Below are positions 33,832-44,587 of a DNA stretch of 64,000 nucleotides, one piece after another. The translations under genes were made by a program, and so were the position numbers. Position 1 is the first letter of the stretch. Every line of letters starts with the position of its first letter. The notes under the pieces are model-generated. The model was not told where the DNA came from. It saw only the letters and a program-made list of their open reading frames with translations, and did not search any database. The DNA is from Combretum micranthum (taxonomy: Eukaryota > Streptophyta > Magnoliopsida > Myrtales > Combretaceae), in NCBI GenBank assembly GCA_024138025.1, contig JAMXBD010000687.1, positions 620,001-684,000 on the forward strand. The letters run 5' to 3'.

Positions 33832-36800
33832 TTACAGAGGAAAATGTCCTGTCAGGTAAATATGGTCCAACGTTGTACGCAAGCCATACTTGCTCACAGC
33901 TGCATTTGCGGCCCTGAAACCACCCCCATATGCTGGAGACGCATCGTTAGCGATTTGGTGCATAAAAAACTGACCAAGCTTGTTCTCAACTTCAGATCTC
34001 CGGCCTTTCTTTGATGAAGGTGTTGAAGATGATGAAGCTGTTGATGTTGATGTTGATGACGATGACGTTGTGCTTCTGTACCCCGGCATTACTTCTGATT
34101 CTAGCCACATATGTGAAAGCACTTGACAAATTCCTTCTTCCACCTCAGGATTTAAATTGCGGTAACCTGTTTAGGAATTGATAGATTCAAACTTATCATC
34201 TTCTACTCTAATACCATATTCAAACTAGTGCCACAATAATTTGATCTAAAAGCTTAAACTCCTAGATAAAGTATGATCATTCTATTTATTATATAACAGT
34301 AGACAAGTGAATCGAATTTGACATTTAGGAATTACTGTACCTTTAAGACGTAGCCATCCATGCATTAGCTCATGGGCAAGAATAGCACCTGTAAGCAATC
34401 TATATCCAGAAAAACATTCCAATCAAGTAGATGAAATCTACTATTAAAGTTTCAACATCATCATCATCATCATCATAGAACCAACCATTTTATTTGGAAT
34501 AAAGCTGTCTAAAAATTTCTTTGATATCGTTTACCTTGGCAGACCATAAAGCACTAGAATGGCTGTAACCTCGCATCTTCGTGTCAACTTCTGCGGCTGT
34601 GTCCGCACAAATCTGTGACCACCAATCCTATTCCTTTTATGTACCTGCATTTGCATTAGCAAACAAAAGGACAAGAAACATAAAAAAGATCAGCGTTACT
34701 TATGTTAGAAATTATGGATAAATTACACTAATCACACTGAAAGTTTTCAAAATTATTAAGCAGACATCCCCAATCTAGTCATTCACGTACATATCTATTA
34801 CATAATATTATACACTTGATTGCTAACACTTTAGATAAGTGCCATAACCAAATAGATGCCTTGTGATAATTTCCCAATGGTGGGATCCAGAGCATATCGG
34901 AGAGGTATAAGCATATAATTTACACTAAAAAAACAAACAAAAGATTTTAGCGATAAAATCTCAATCTTTAAAAGTAAATTTTTTATCATAAAAATCATCA
35001 ATAGATATAGAAGCTATCTTACTAATTTTTTATCGCAGAATTCCTGACTCTAAAGGTTAATTTTTTTGTTATGCTAAATAGTACTAGAAGTGTTGGTGTA
35101 GTTTTAATACTTTTCAACAATAATTAGTATGATTTACCCCCAAATATTTTGAAAACAATGTGCGTAATGAAAATTTCTTACACTGGTGACAGTTTGCTCC
35201 TCTGAAAGGCAGAGGCCTCTTGTCTCAGGCATGTGATGGTGGCCCTGAAATCGCCAGTTATAATTCAAGAGAGGTGCATACACAAAATTGAGAAGAAATA
35301 AAGCAGAGACCGTTTGTTACATTCTTTTCTCCTACGATTGCTTCATTTAACGCCTGCCTCTCGACCAGAAGCATGGGAATTTGTTGATCAAGTTTCATGT
35401 TCATTCCTTCATAATATTCCCTGATTGCATGGTATAGTGGTTGGCAATCTCCAGTATCCATTATGGCACTTTCCATGCACTCTAAACACAAACTCCGTCC
35501 ATCTCCCAAAGCGTAATACGTCGAGTTCCTTGCCTTTAGTAGATCACAGGAAGCAGGAGTAAGTATGAAGAACCAAAAAGAGGAATGTGCTTCACTTTTG
35601 GAATGTTATCATATACACTAAGATATGTACATCATGTTTACTAACAGTTTTGAGTAAGAAAAAAAGATAAAGAGTCTCTGGACTTCCCATCTTTGGCAAC
35701 ACCTTCCATTAAGATATGCCAATTGGGAACACAATACTACTTGCAGTCTCACTTTTCTATGTGCCACATCCTCACTGGAGAGTGAATCTAAATTTTATCA
35801 TAGAACAGAAGCAATGTAACAGGGCAGACCAATACCTCCAACCGCTCACAGCTGCAGCAGCGAATTGTTCGATCATGCTCATGAGATGGACAATACTTTT
35901 GTGACCAATACGGATGGCACCGATACTCTATCAGACCAGATCCATTTGTGGGGATCTGCATAATTTGTAAAATTGGAAACTTGTAAGATATTTTCCTGAA
36001 CTTAAAGCTAGAACTAAATATTTTACTTAAAGTTTCAATGGTATTCTTACAAACTCATAGCAAACTTCACATTTTGGATGTGTCAGCTCTTTAAAGCACA
36101 ACTTGTGATATGGATCATTACCTGACAATGAGAACTTGAATCAACAAAAAAAAAGCACCAGTAAGAACGCCGGAAGGGGGAAAAAGAAAAAGGTTTTCCC
36201 ACATCAAATATTTCGAATCAATCATTTAAAGAATCGCTAACATACTTCTAAAACTATAAGTCAAGTGCAAATAGACCCCGTAAACTCCCGTAACATAAAG
36301 ATGGTTATAGGAATGTGGAGATGCGTTTGGACGTTTAGAGGTGCGTATAAAACTGACTAATAGCTTTGACAGTGCGATTCAATCTCAATCTCTTCGATGA
36401 CCTTAAGTGATTGCAGATGAGCAGCTCTAGAAAAGACTAACCTCATGTTCAGTGATGGGGTAGCCGCAAGCACGACAGCGGAAGCAATCCGGATGAAAGA
36501 AAGTCCCCATGCATCCTAAGTAGTGCTGTAGCCTAGCAAGCGATTGCAGCCACCACAAAGTCTGAATCAATAAATTTGCAATGTGGATTATTAAGAGGAT
36601 CTATCCGCATCCAATCAATTATCTAACAAGATTGTAGGCAGGAAGCATAATTTGAGAGCTCACCTGTAATAAGGGTCATATGGAGGATATGAAGGGAAGT
36701 TTCCGGTATCATGGAGTGGCCGCGCAAGCTCTTCATTATTATCATTAGGCCATCTGCGTCCTGAAGCATCCAATGAGCACATATTATGGTTAGGTGGAGG

Positions 36801-39002
36801 AAGAAAGGGACAGTATAAAAGGCATTGCAGAATGAAGATATATCCAAGCCTGGATTATTTACATTTAGTCCTACCATTTTGTCTCTTCAGATCTTCAGCT
36901 AAAGAGAGTGCAATAGCTCGATCATTTTCCTCTTTCTCCTTGTCTGTTAGAGAGCTATCGTCCTAACAATGCAAAAAAAATGAGGATGACAATAGATTGG
37001 CTACCTGAATTTTGAGCGTATTTTCAATTTCATAGAGCAAGTCAGCATCAAAACCTCAATGACTAGGTTGTCTTTATGCTATGAACCTTAAATGATCAAA
37101 GATATTGGTGCAAAGAGTATGCTAAACTGAAGAAACAGGACTTAGACTAGTAGAAACCAAGGTTATAAAAATCATAATATTTGCAACCAAGTCTATAATA
37201 ACCCAATTTCAGAAATATCTTTGACCATTTAAGAAAATGGTTAAAATCAAACACTTTATCTGGTAACCGAATCTATAAAAGGTTAATGCTGCGAATAGTA
37301 TCTGAACTTTAGCAAAATATACAATTAGGGGCACTGAATTTTGAAATTAAATCAATTTAGCATATAAAATCACTTTTCGTGTATGCCAACAGCACCTCCT
37401 TCATATTCACGTAACGATGGTATTAACCAATTTGATAGAGATGCTATTGGCATGCATAAAAAGTTCATATAAGTACTAAATTACACAATTTCAAAGTTCA
37501 AGTACCATTCACGATATTTACCTGTTTATATAAAACCAATTCATATATTTTCATATATATAAAGAAAGAAAAGAAGGCAATAGGAAGCTTACTATTGATC
37601 TAGCAGGAGCATGCCAAACCATATTTTCGTCACCAACGAAATGAGGATAACGGCCGGCCCCTCCTCCTCTGCGAGTAGATCCACCTTTGAATAGTTTACA
37701 AAGCCATTTCATAAAACGAGATTTTTGCTCTGCGTATGAAGAAACAAAGTCCCCTGCTTACCACAAAATTCCATATAAACCACCATGTTTTAACACACTA
37801 ATCAGCATAAACTTACCATTAAAAATCACAATAGGCTTAATCCATTCCAACATAGAGTAAGGCAAATTTGCCCAAAATTAACTTTCATGGAATAGATGCT
37901 TTGGAACATTGAATTAGATACCATCAACAACAATAAAAGACAAAAATATAAATACAATAAAATAAATAAATAATTGAATGACACCAAACAAGCTACAGAT
38001 TAAATACAAATAAGACATTCAAAAGTATTAAAGAAAATACACTACTCTTACTTTTCAGCAAGATAATTTATAATTATTAAGCAAAGTTATTCTAAGTGAG
38101 TAAGAGTGCTTTTTACGTAAAATTGATTTTAGTAGTAATCTATGGTGGAGAAATAACGAAAAATGCTAATAATTAGAATATGTATCGTATTCCTTGATTT
38201 TTTTCTATTTTGGTAAATGATCTTCCTTGGCTGCCTGATGTTTACCGTCACCAACTAAAACTATAATACATTAACAATCATAGTCATTTTTTGATTAAAA
38301 CAATAATACTTTTATAATATAATTGCCAAACAAAAAATAATAATTTAAAAAATAAACTCTGGAATTATTTTCTTAATTCAATATTAGGAAAAAAAATGTC
38401 TTAAAGAAAAAGATAATAAATAAAACTACTTTCTAAACAAAGAAAGGACTTTCCATTTCCCCCCTAAAAGTCTTTTTTTTTCCCAAAACGAATATTATTT
38501 AAAAGAAATCCAAGAGAAATTTCTACAAATAAGAATCTCGCTAAGCAACACAAATTAAAAGGGTCACAGCAGCAATAATCAGCATATATATATATAATAT
38601 ATATGTATATGTATATTTTAACATTAGTATAAACCTAGATATAGGAAAATTCTATGTCCCATTTTTTATACGTCCAAGTCCAACCACACGAATATTATTT
38701 AAAAGAATTTCAAGAGAAACATTTTTCAACAAATAAGAACATTGCTAAGAAACACAAATTAAGTTGAGCAAAAAGGGTCACAGAAGCAATAATCATCAAA
38801 ATACTTAAAACTAAACTTTTATCATTATTTCAATAGTCGGATAATAAGATAGATAGTCGTACTAAAGGGTCTGTAGAACCTCCTTATATGTATATTCATA
38901 AAAACATGACTAAATAAAACAAAGATAATGAAAGGGAAATGCAGCAAAAGTACCATAAATACAAGGTTGTGAGAGATGGTTGACGCCTGGAGGAGGAACC
39001 AT
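33832..39002 (-). CDS. DAR2: DA1-related protein 2-like LIM/zinc peptidase (12 exons)
   Basis: Homologue of plant DA1-RELATED 2, a ubiquitin-activated LIM peptidase family that restrains organ and meristem growth (family knowledge). Exons on the minus strand: 39002-38954, 37753-37593, 36962-36875, 36760-36664, 36561-36442, 36134-36051, 35955-35836, 35533-35321, 35244-35182, 34644-34535, 34399-34341, 34166-33832. All introns are GT-AG and phases agree. Predicted length is 499 residues, close to the family. Landmarks: N-terminal [24 protein letters not shown]-like [11 protein letters not shown] (about 84-94); LIM ligands C134, C137, H155, C158, C161, C164, H182, C185; a second Cys/His-rich part ([19 protein letters not shown]); [15 protein letters not shown]; and the catalytic HELMH (378-382). 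It ends HFPL. Oddity: exon 5 is 120 bases, one short of the 121 its phase needs, so the LIM frame breaks near 36520. Either an assembly error or a damaged allele. Confidence 0.9.
34716..35139. mobile_element. MITE in DAR2-like intron 9, with a nested CACTA-like MITE
   Basis: Inverted ends GGATAAATTACACTAATC (left) and, on the other strand, GGGTAAATCATACTAATTA (right) continue as imperfect repeats for about 40 bases. No coding capacity. The target duplication is not clear. It lies between exons 9 and 10 and does not touch the splice sites. Confidence 0.65.
34923..35092. mobile_element. CACTA-like MITE (nested)
   Basis: Starts CACTAAAAAAAC and ends CTAGAAGTG. The interior matches the family member at 40950-41095 (shared 'ATAAAAAT.ATCAT', 'TTACTAATTTT.TAT', 'CTCTAA.GGT.AAT'). 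The left flank is TTA and the right flank TTG, a near 3-bp duplication. Confidence 0.6.
36442..36561 (-). CDS. DAR2: DAR2-like exon 5 (LIM domain) with one-base deletion
   Basis: Before the break the frame reads [13 protein letters not shown]; after it, in the next frame, [27 protein letters not shown], matching the LIM domain of DAR proteins. In the annotated frame the text reaches ACT ACT TAG, a premature stop at about residue 147 of 499. Flanking exons are intact and in phase, and the splice sites (TTCAG at the left edge, GAG|GTTAG at the right) are good. Relatives have one more base around GGC TAC .GC AAC TAC. Confidence 0.85.
37281..37522. mobile_element. Mutator-like MITE in DAR2-like intron 2
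   Basis: Ends GGTTAATGCTGCGAATAGTA and, inverted, GGTAAATATCGTGAATGGTA, both followed by CYTGAACTTT. Same TIR style as the elements at 39985, 49945 and 54512. It is AT-rich, 242 bp, without coding capacity. Confidence 0.65.
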
Positions 39003-39288
39003 GAAGGATTGTTATATATACGTGTTTATATATGAAAAGGACCCTTATGGTGGTGGGTCGAAAAAGGGGAAAGCAAAAGAAACAAGAAGAAGAAGAATAA
39101 GAAGCGCAAAGAAGAAGGAGAAGGAGGAGGAAGAGGAGGAGAAGAGGAATAGAGGAGAAGAATGAAGCATCATTAAAAAGAAAGAAAAAGTGGGATGCTG
39201 GAGATTTTAAATAAAAAAAAAATTAAAAAAAGGGAGGAATCTTTTTAGAGGAAGACAATGCAAATAGACAAAGGAATACTTAATATTA

Positions 39289-39320
<32 letters not shown>

Positions 39321-39720
39321 GCTTAGATTTAAAGGGTTGTGGGATTCTTGGCTTGAAGAAAGAAATGAACAGAATGAAGAAGAAAAAGAAAGGTGACTAA
39401 GTAAGCGCGCGCTTGGGGAGAATCCAGGAGAGAGAGAGAGAGAGAGAGAGAGATAAATAAAGTAACGGTGGGAAGTTTGAGATTCTGATGATGAGGGAAA
39501 GAGAATTTCTTTGCTTTCTTTTTTCTGTCTGATCCTTTTTTTTTTTTTTTTTTTTTTGTTTCAATTTCCTTTCTCTTTGGGATGGAGGAAGAGATAGAGA
39601 GAGAAAGGGAATGTATGTGTGTCTGTGAGTGTGATGTGGAAATGTGTAAAATGGAGCTGGAAGAATATCTTTCATGGCTGGTGGCTGTCTGGCTGCTTTC
39701 TCTCTCTTTCTGTCTTTCTT
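39003..39720 (-). promoter_or_regulatory. 5' UTR/promoter region of the DAR2-like gene, pyrimidine-rich
   Basis: Upstream of the start codon the coding strand is strongly pyrimidine-rich: a CTTCTT-type stretch opposite 39083-39165, a (GA)n microsatellite at 39428-39453, poly-T runs at 39305-39320 and 39537-39557, and a CT-rich stretch at 39700-39730. CT-rich leaders are common around plant transcription starts. I cannot place the TSS. ORFs here (38980-39165, 39397-39675) are low-complexity translations. Confidence 0.5.
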
Positions 39721-39984
39721 TCTTTCTTTCTGGTTTGGTTCTCTAGAATTGAAAGCCTATTTTTGCCGCCGTTTATGTAAGAGGGAAGCCTTCCATTTCT
39801 TGCAAACAAAAACATTCGTTTGATATTTTACGCTACTACTAAAATAGGATCTTTTATGGTGTCCTCGCGGACTATTCTTTTTATAATACTGGTATTAACT
39901 ACCATGATGAATTTAATTACAGTTAGAATATATTTGATTACAATATTAGATCGATCTCGTTAAGAAAGCATAAATTATATAAAA

Positions 39985-40330
39985 AATAGTACCTGAACTT
40001 TTGAGGTATCTAAAGTTTAGTTTTGAATAATTTAATATTTAAAGTAAGTTTTCGTGTATATTTTTTCTGCTTGAAGTTTAGTTTCGATAATTTTGGTATG
40101 TAAAATAATTTTTTACATGCATTTTTCCTACTTGAAGTGAGTATTAGATATAAAAAAATATATGTGTGAAAACTTTCTTTAGGTGCCAAAAATGTCATAA
40201 CCAAATTTCGGATACTTGATTGAGCTTTTTGTGAAAGTTGAAATACCAAATTGTTTAAAATTAAACTTTAGGTACCTCATTGAACTTTTTGCGAAAATTT
40301 AAGTATCATTTTTAATACTAACCCAATAAA
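39985..40330. mobile_element. Mutator-like MITE (diverged)
   Basis: The left part reads ATAGTACCTGAACTTTTG..GGTATCTAAAGTTTAG. The right part, inverted, reads ATGATACTTAAATTTTCG ... GGTACCTAAAGTTTAA. Length about 345 bp; boundaries approximate; no coding content. Confidence 0.55.
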
Positions 40331-40949
40331 ATTTTTACCGGTATGATAGTAAAATACGCGTAATTTTGAACACTCTGTATATATTAAAATTTTAATGATA
40401 TATAATAATTATACACCAATTGTAGTATACAATAGATGAAGGAAGTGTTTTTCTATTTGCTTATGGTTTCTGTGGAAAAGTTTCATGTGCACCACTCCCA
40501 TTGCCATGGATATTTCCACTTCCTCTGCCTCCATCGGATAAGAATAATGCCATGGGAAAAGCTTAAAGCTATGCATCTCTTACTCATTGAATGTGTCATC
40601 ATACTTCCATCCATTCGGGTCTATACAATTCACGTAATAAAATTATTACTCTAGGAGGCTTAAGGGGTAACTCAAACTTTATTCACTTATATATTTTATC
40701 ATAATATAACGGTTTTAACCTACAAGAAAGACTAAAGAAATGAGCAAAATTCACATGCTTGGTGAGAGAATAGAAACCGATACCATGCTATGACACAATA
40801 TCATTTGGTGTTATCATATAACCTTTAAGTGCAATATTTACAATCATATGCCATCCACTCATTATTTTTCCAATCCAATATGAGATTCAACAAAATAATT
40901 TCACTTTAATCCATTTGCCAATAAGTTAGGTTATACGTATGCAAACAAT

Positions 40950-41095
40950 CACTATAAAAAAAGGGAGTTTTATCTCTAAAAATAAGTTTCTATTGTAAAA
41001 ATTATCATTATCTATTCTATCTATAGAGATAGAACTTCTATTACTAATTTTCTATTATAGGATTTTTATCTCTAAGGGTCAATATTCTAGTAGTG
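40950..41095. mobile_element. CACTA-like MITE (146 bp)
   Basis: Starts CACTATAAAAAAAGGGAG and ends TTCTAGTAGTG, with the 3-bp duplication AAT on both sides (40947-40949 and 41096-41098), as expected for CACTA transposons. The inside is partly self-complementary ('TTTTATCTCTAA' near each end, 'CTATCTATAGAGATAG' in the middle). Confidence 0.8.
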
Positions 41096-41474
41096 AATAA
41101 ATTGTTAAACCTAAATAATGCAAACATAGTATTAAGTTTAACTAAAAAATCAATCCAATTTTCAAGACATATCTTCAATTAATGTTGAAGTTGAAAAATT
41201 ATAAATTTAATCAAGTGAATAATGTGAATTAGAAAGTTCAAGTGAGCCAAGAGGAAGGTTATCGACCTAGTGAAGCAATCAATCCAGTTAAGCTAGGAAT
41301 TAAAAATGTATCAAGGCGGATAGTCAACCAAGTTAGACCAATTGAATTGATCATAAGCAGGTCAACTGATGTGGAATGGTCTGGTGTTTTACTTTAATGA
41401 CTTGTTGGTTTGTTAGTTGTTTAGTTTCATTTATCTTATAATGTTATAATTTACATCTTACAATACTTATTAGG

Positions 41475-42780
41475 ATTTTTTTTTAATCTGGGAAATGGGG
41501 AAATAACCCAAGATACAAGGAAATTAAGCACAAACATTTTTAGGATACGAAACACCAATGATTTCCTCTAACATAATCTTCTTCACCGATGCTAGGGGCT
41601 CTTCAAAAAAAGTTATGCCTTGCTGGAGATTATATGTTAGAGAAGCAAAGTCATCAACACCTCTATTTCCTTTACGATAGGTATGCACAATTACAACTTC
41701 CCAATCTTTGTTCAACAAATGGTAGATGTCTCTGAATAAACTATAAGAGAAATTATATGATAAATCTCTCTTGTTGAGCATGCTAACAATCTTTAAATTT
41801 TCTAGTTCTAGGTATACTTTTCCACAAATTTTGCATCAAACAAAGCACTAGACCTTTCAATACCCCATTTAATTCTGCAAAAACAGTGCTACCAAGCCTT
41901 ATGTTAAAATGGAAACCTACAATACATTCACCATCCATGTCCCTCATTAAGCCTCTTACTGTTGTCCAACCGATTTGAGCATTACGGGAGCCATCTGAAT
42001 TAACTTTCACCCAATCTCTTAGAGGAGTTTTCCAGCATACAAGACGGTTTTCCCTAGCAATATTTACTCTTTGTATGGCCTGTGCTACTAAATTGAAATT
42101 GATCAATTGTTAAAAAATCTATTCGTATGATTAGAACATAAAGGAGGATGCTCATCAAATAAAATATAGTTTCGTCTCTGAGAAAGATACCAACATCCCA
42201 CTCCAAAAGTCTGACTCCATTGGATATATTCCTTATAGCACTTGTCGCTGCTCAAATTATCTCAATCCAACTTTCATTGTTTGAAGAGGAAAAACCAAAG
42301 GCAATTTCAATAGGGACCAAATTATGTCATACTTCAGCAAATGAATCACAATCACGAAGAGCATGAAACTAAGTTTTTGTTTCCACCCCATAACTTGGCA
42401 CATGTCAGTCTCTTTCATAACCTCCTAAATTAAGATATTCTCTAATTCACTATTCATCTTCTCTTATAATCTTCTCAAGTTAGGGGTAGAGTGAGTTTCT
42501 AAAGCCTTATACATCCCTCCTAATCGAGCTAATATTCTCTTTTTTCGCCTAAAAATGTAACCAAAAACTTCTTTATTTCACACAAACAAATCATTTCTAA
42601 AGTAGCTCAGAGCATCTTCCAAATTGAAAATCATTATTCCAAGAAGTAGAAATAAAGTTCTTCCACTACTTATGTGCTGCCCAGGAAGCCAAAAAATGAA
42701 AGTTTCGAGTTTCAAAAGAAGGAATCTAATGAAAAAGATGGATAAGCAAGGGTCGATGATCTGATTTTATTTTTGGTAGA
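41475..42780 (-). pseudogene. L1-type LINE ORF2 fragment (zf-RVT and RNase H)
   Basis: On the minus strand from about 42420: 'PSYGVETKT*FHALRDCDSFAEV', the Cys/His-poor remnant of the zinc-binding RT domain; then 'ESWIEII', a linker, and from 42106 an RNase H-like domain (RVT_3): 'WKTPLRDWVKVNSDGSRNAQIG', 'GLMRDMDGECIVGFHFNIRLGSTVFAELNGVLKGL'. After a frame change it reads 'DLSYNFSYSLFRDIYHLLNKDWEVVIVHTYRKGNRGVDDFASL'. The 3' end has a short A-tract on the minus strand (T-run near 41476-41484). It is 5'-truncated with several stops. It could be misread as a plant RNase H gene, but the order is that of a LINE tail. Confidence 0.8.
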
Positions 42781-43620
42781 TGGAGGACCTTTGTATCTAG
42801 AAATTTATCTAACCACGCATTAGGATTGTTTTTATGTGTTAGGACAATGTTATATTTCCTTTTCATTGTGATGTTTCTAGAATATTTAAATCTTACCAAT
42901 GTCTAAAAACGGGTTAAGGTTGTGGGTCTGGTTGTTCATTATATTTTAGTCATTTTAGCATCATATTTTTATTGTTTTCCTTATAAATTGACCAAATAAA
43001 TATAATAAAAATAAGCTATAGATACATATCAGATACAAATATAATGTAGATAAAAATATGATAATCTAAACAGACCCTTAGGCTTGAATTAAGAGAAGAG
43101 AGTTTACAATAGAATCTAAGGAACTTCTTCGGTATTGTAAATTGGATCATCCAATCAAATCATTTAACAACCTTAAACCATTAATCATTTAATAATAAAT
43201 TACTAATAAGAAATTATATGACTTATTAAGTTAACAATAAGGGATGAAATTTCATTTATAGTAGATATATACTCCCTATATGTATATAGTAAGTCGTATA
43301 TATATATATTGACAATATATACATGTATATTAACATAAACCCCTAAATTATACCAAAATTTTTAAATTTATCAACAATTGACACATAAAACATTCAAATT
43401 ATATCGTTTTACTTGCATGTCAACAGATTATTGATACAAAACAAGGATGAGTGGCTTCTATTACTTCATGAACTATTGACACTTACGCTTATGGATAACG
43501 CAGAGCATTGGGGAACTTGGATTTCTACTTTTTACTTTTCCATCCTCAAGCAGAATAAAACATCAAGGGGGACAAGATATTACTCTTTTAGCAAAGGGAA
43601 TCGATGGACAAAATAAGTAA

Positions 43621-43655
<35 letters not shown>

Positions 43656-44582
43656 ATAAATCACAAGCACCCTCAAAATATATTGGAGTACTTAGATCAA
43701 CGAGTAACATAAGAGTTGAAAGTGTCAGCTAAAAGGGTCGAATTTATGAAATCAATTATAAAATTTTGTTAATTATATATCTAATTTTTCGGTCAATTAT
43801 TATGAGAAACAATCAAAATAAAAGAGCCCAATATAATTTTATTTCACCAATGCTCATATTACAGTAATACAATAAAGTAAGAGATAAAGAAAATTCTTTA
43901 ATCCCATCACTAATATTAACAGGACCAATTATATCGACTATTTAACGATTTAATTTGATACCCAATAATTAAAATAGTTAGTTTACCAATTGTAATATTT
44001 ATTTTAATAAAATGATGATTAACTTTCAAATATCATATGTCATATCATTTGAATTTAATATAATAAGATCGTTCTAACCATAGTGATATTATAGAATTAA
44101 ATATAAAATATTAATATGAAAAAAGTATTCAAAATTTGATTACAATTAGAATATGTCTAAGTTATTTATATGTAAATGTTGTTTAGGAAAATGGAGAATT
44201 TTCCTTGAGTCAACACCTTGGCCCAAAAAAAAAAAAAACACCTTAAAAAAATAAAAAAGGGATATGTTTAAGTTTACATTCAAAGCTGATTAGACTTTTA
44301 GTACGCAAAGATGTCCATTTCTCTTCTGCATCTCCAATTAACTTTGCATATGGTAAAAAGATTTGTTTCCTTATTAACTTTAACAATAGGTTCCTAATAT
44401 AGTTGTTCAAAGTGTCATATTAACAATTTAAATAATTCTCATTATTAATCAACTTTATTGCTTATCCATAAATTAATTTAAGAGAGTTGATAGTATTTTT
44501 TTAATAATTTTTTATTTTAAGTGAATTAAGAAACTTACTTTTTAAGTTGCTTAATTAAGAAACTTGTATATTGGTTTTTATA
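42781..44582. other. Intergenic AT-rich DNA
   Basis: No gene recognised. A possible small inverted-repeat element (GGGTCTGGTTGT at about 42925; inverted AAGGGTCTGTTTAG ending about 43081) has no matching target duplication. A (TA)n run lies at about 43296-43309. The ORF at 43413-43616 has no recognisable content. Confidence 0.5.
43624..43653. repeat. (GA)n microsatellite
   Basis: About 30 bases of uninterrupted GA repeat in AT-rich intergenic DNA. Confidence 0.95.
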
Positions 44583-44587
44583 TAAAA

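Noticed and set aside
39397..39675. 92-residue minus-strand ORF upstream of the DAR2-like gene
   Set aside because: It is a translation of (GA)n, poly-T and CT-rich leader sequence; low complexity only.
41524..42106. A host RNase H-like gene
   Set aside because: The frame is broken, preceded by a zf-RVT remnant and followed by an A-tract, so a LINE tail explains it better.
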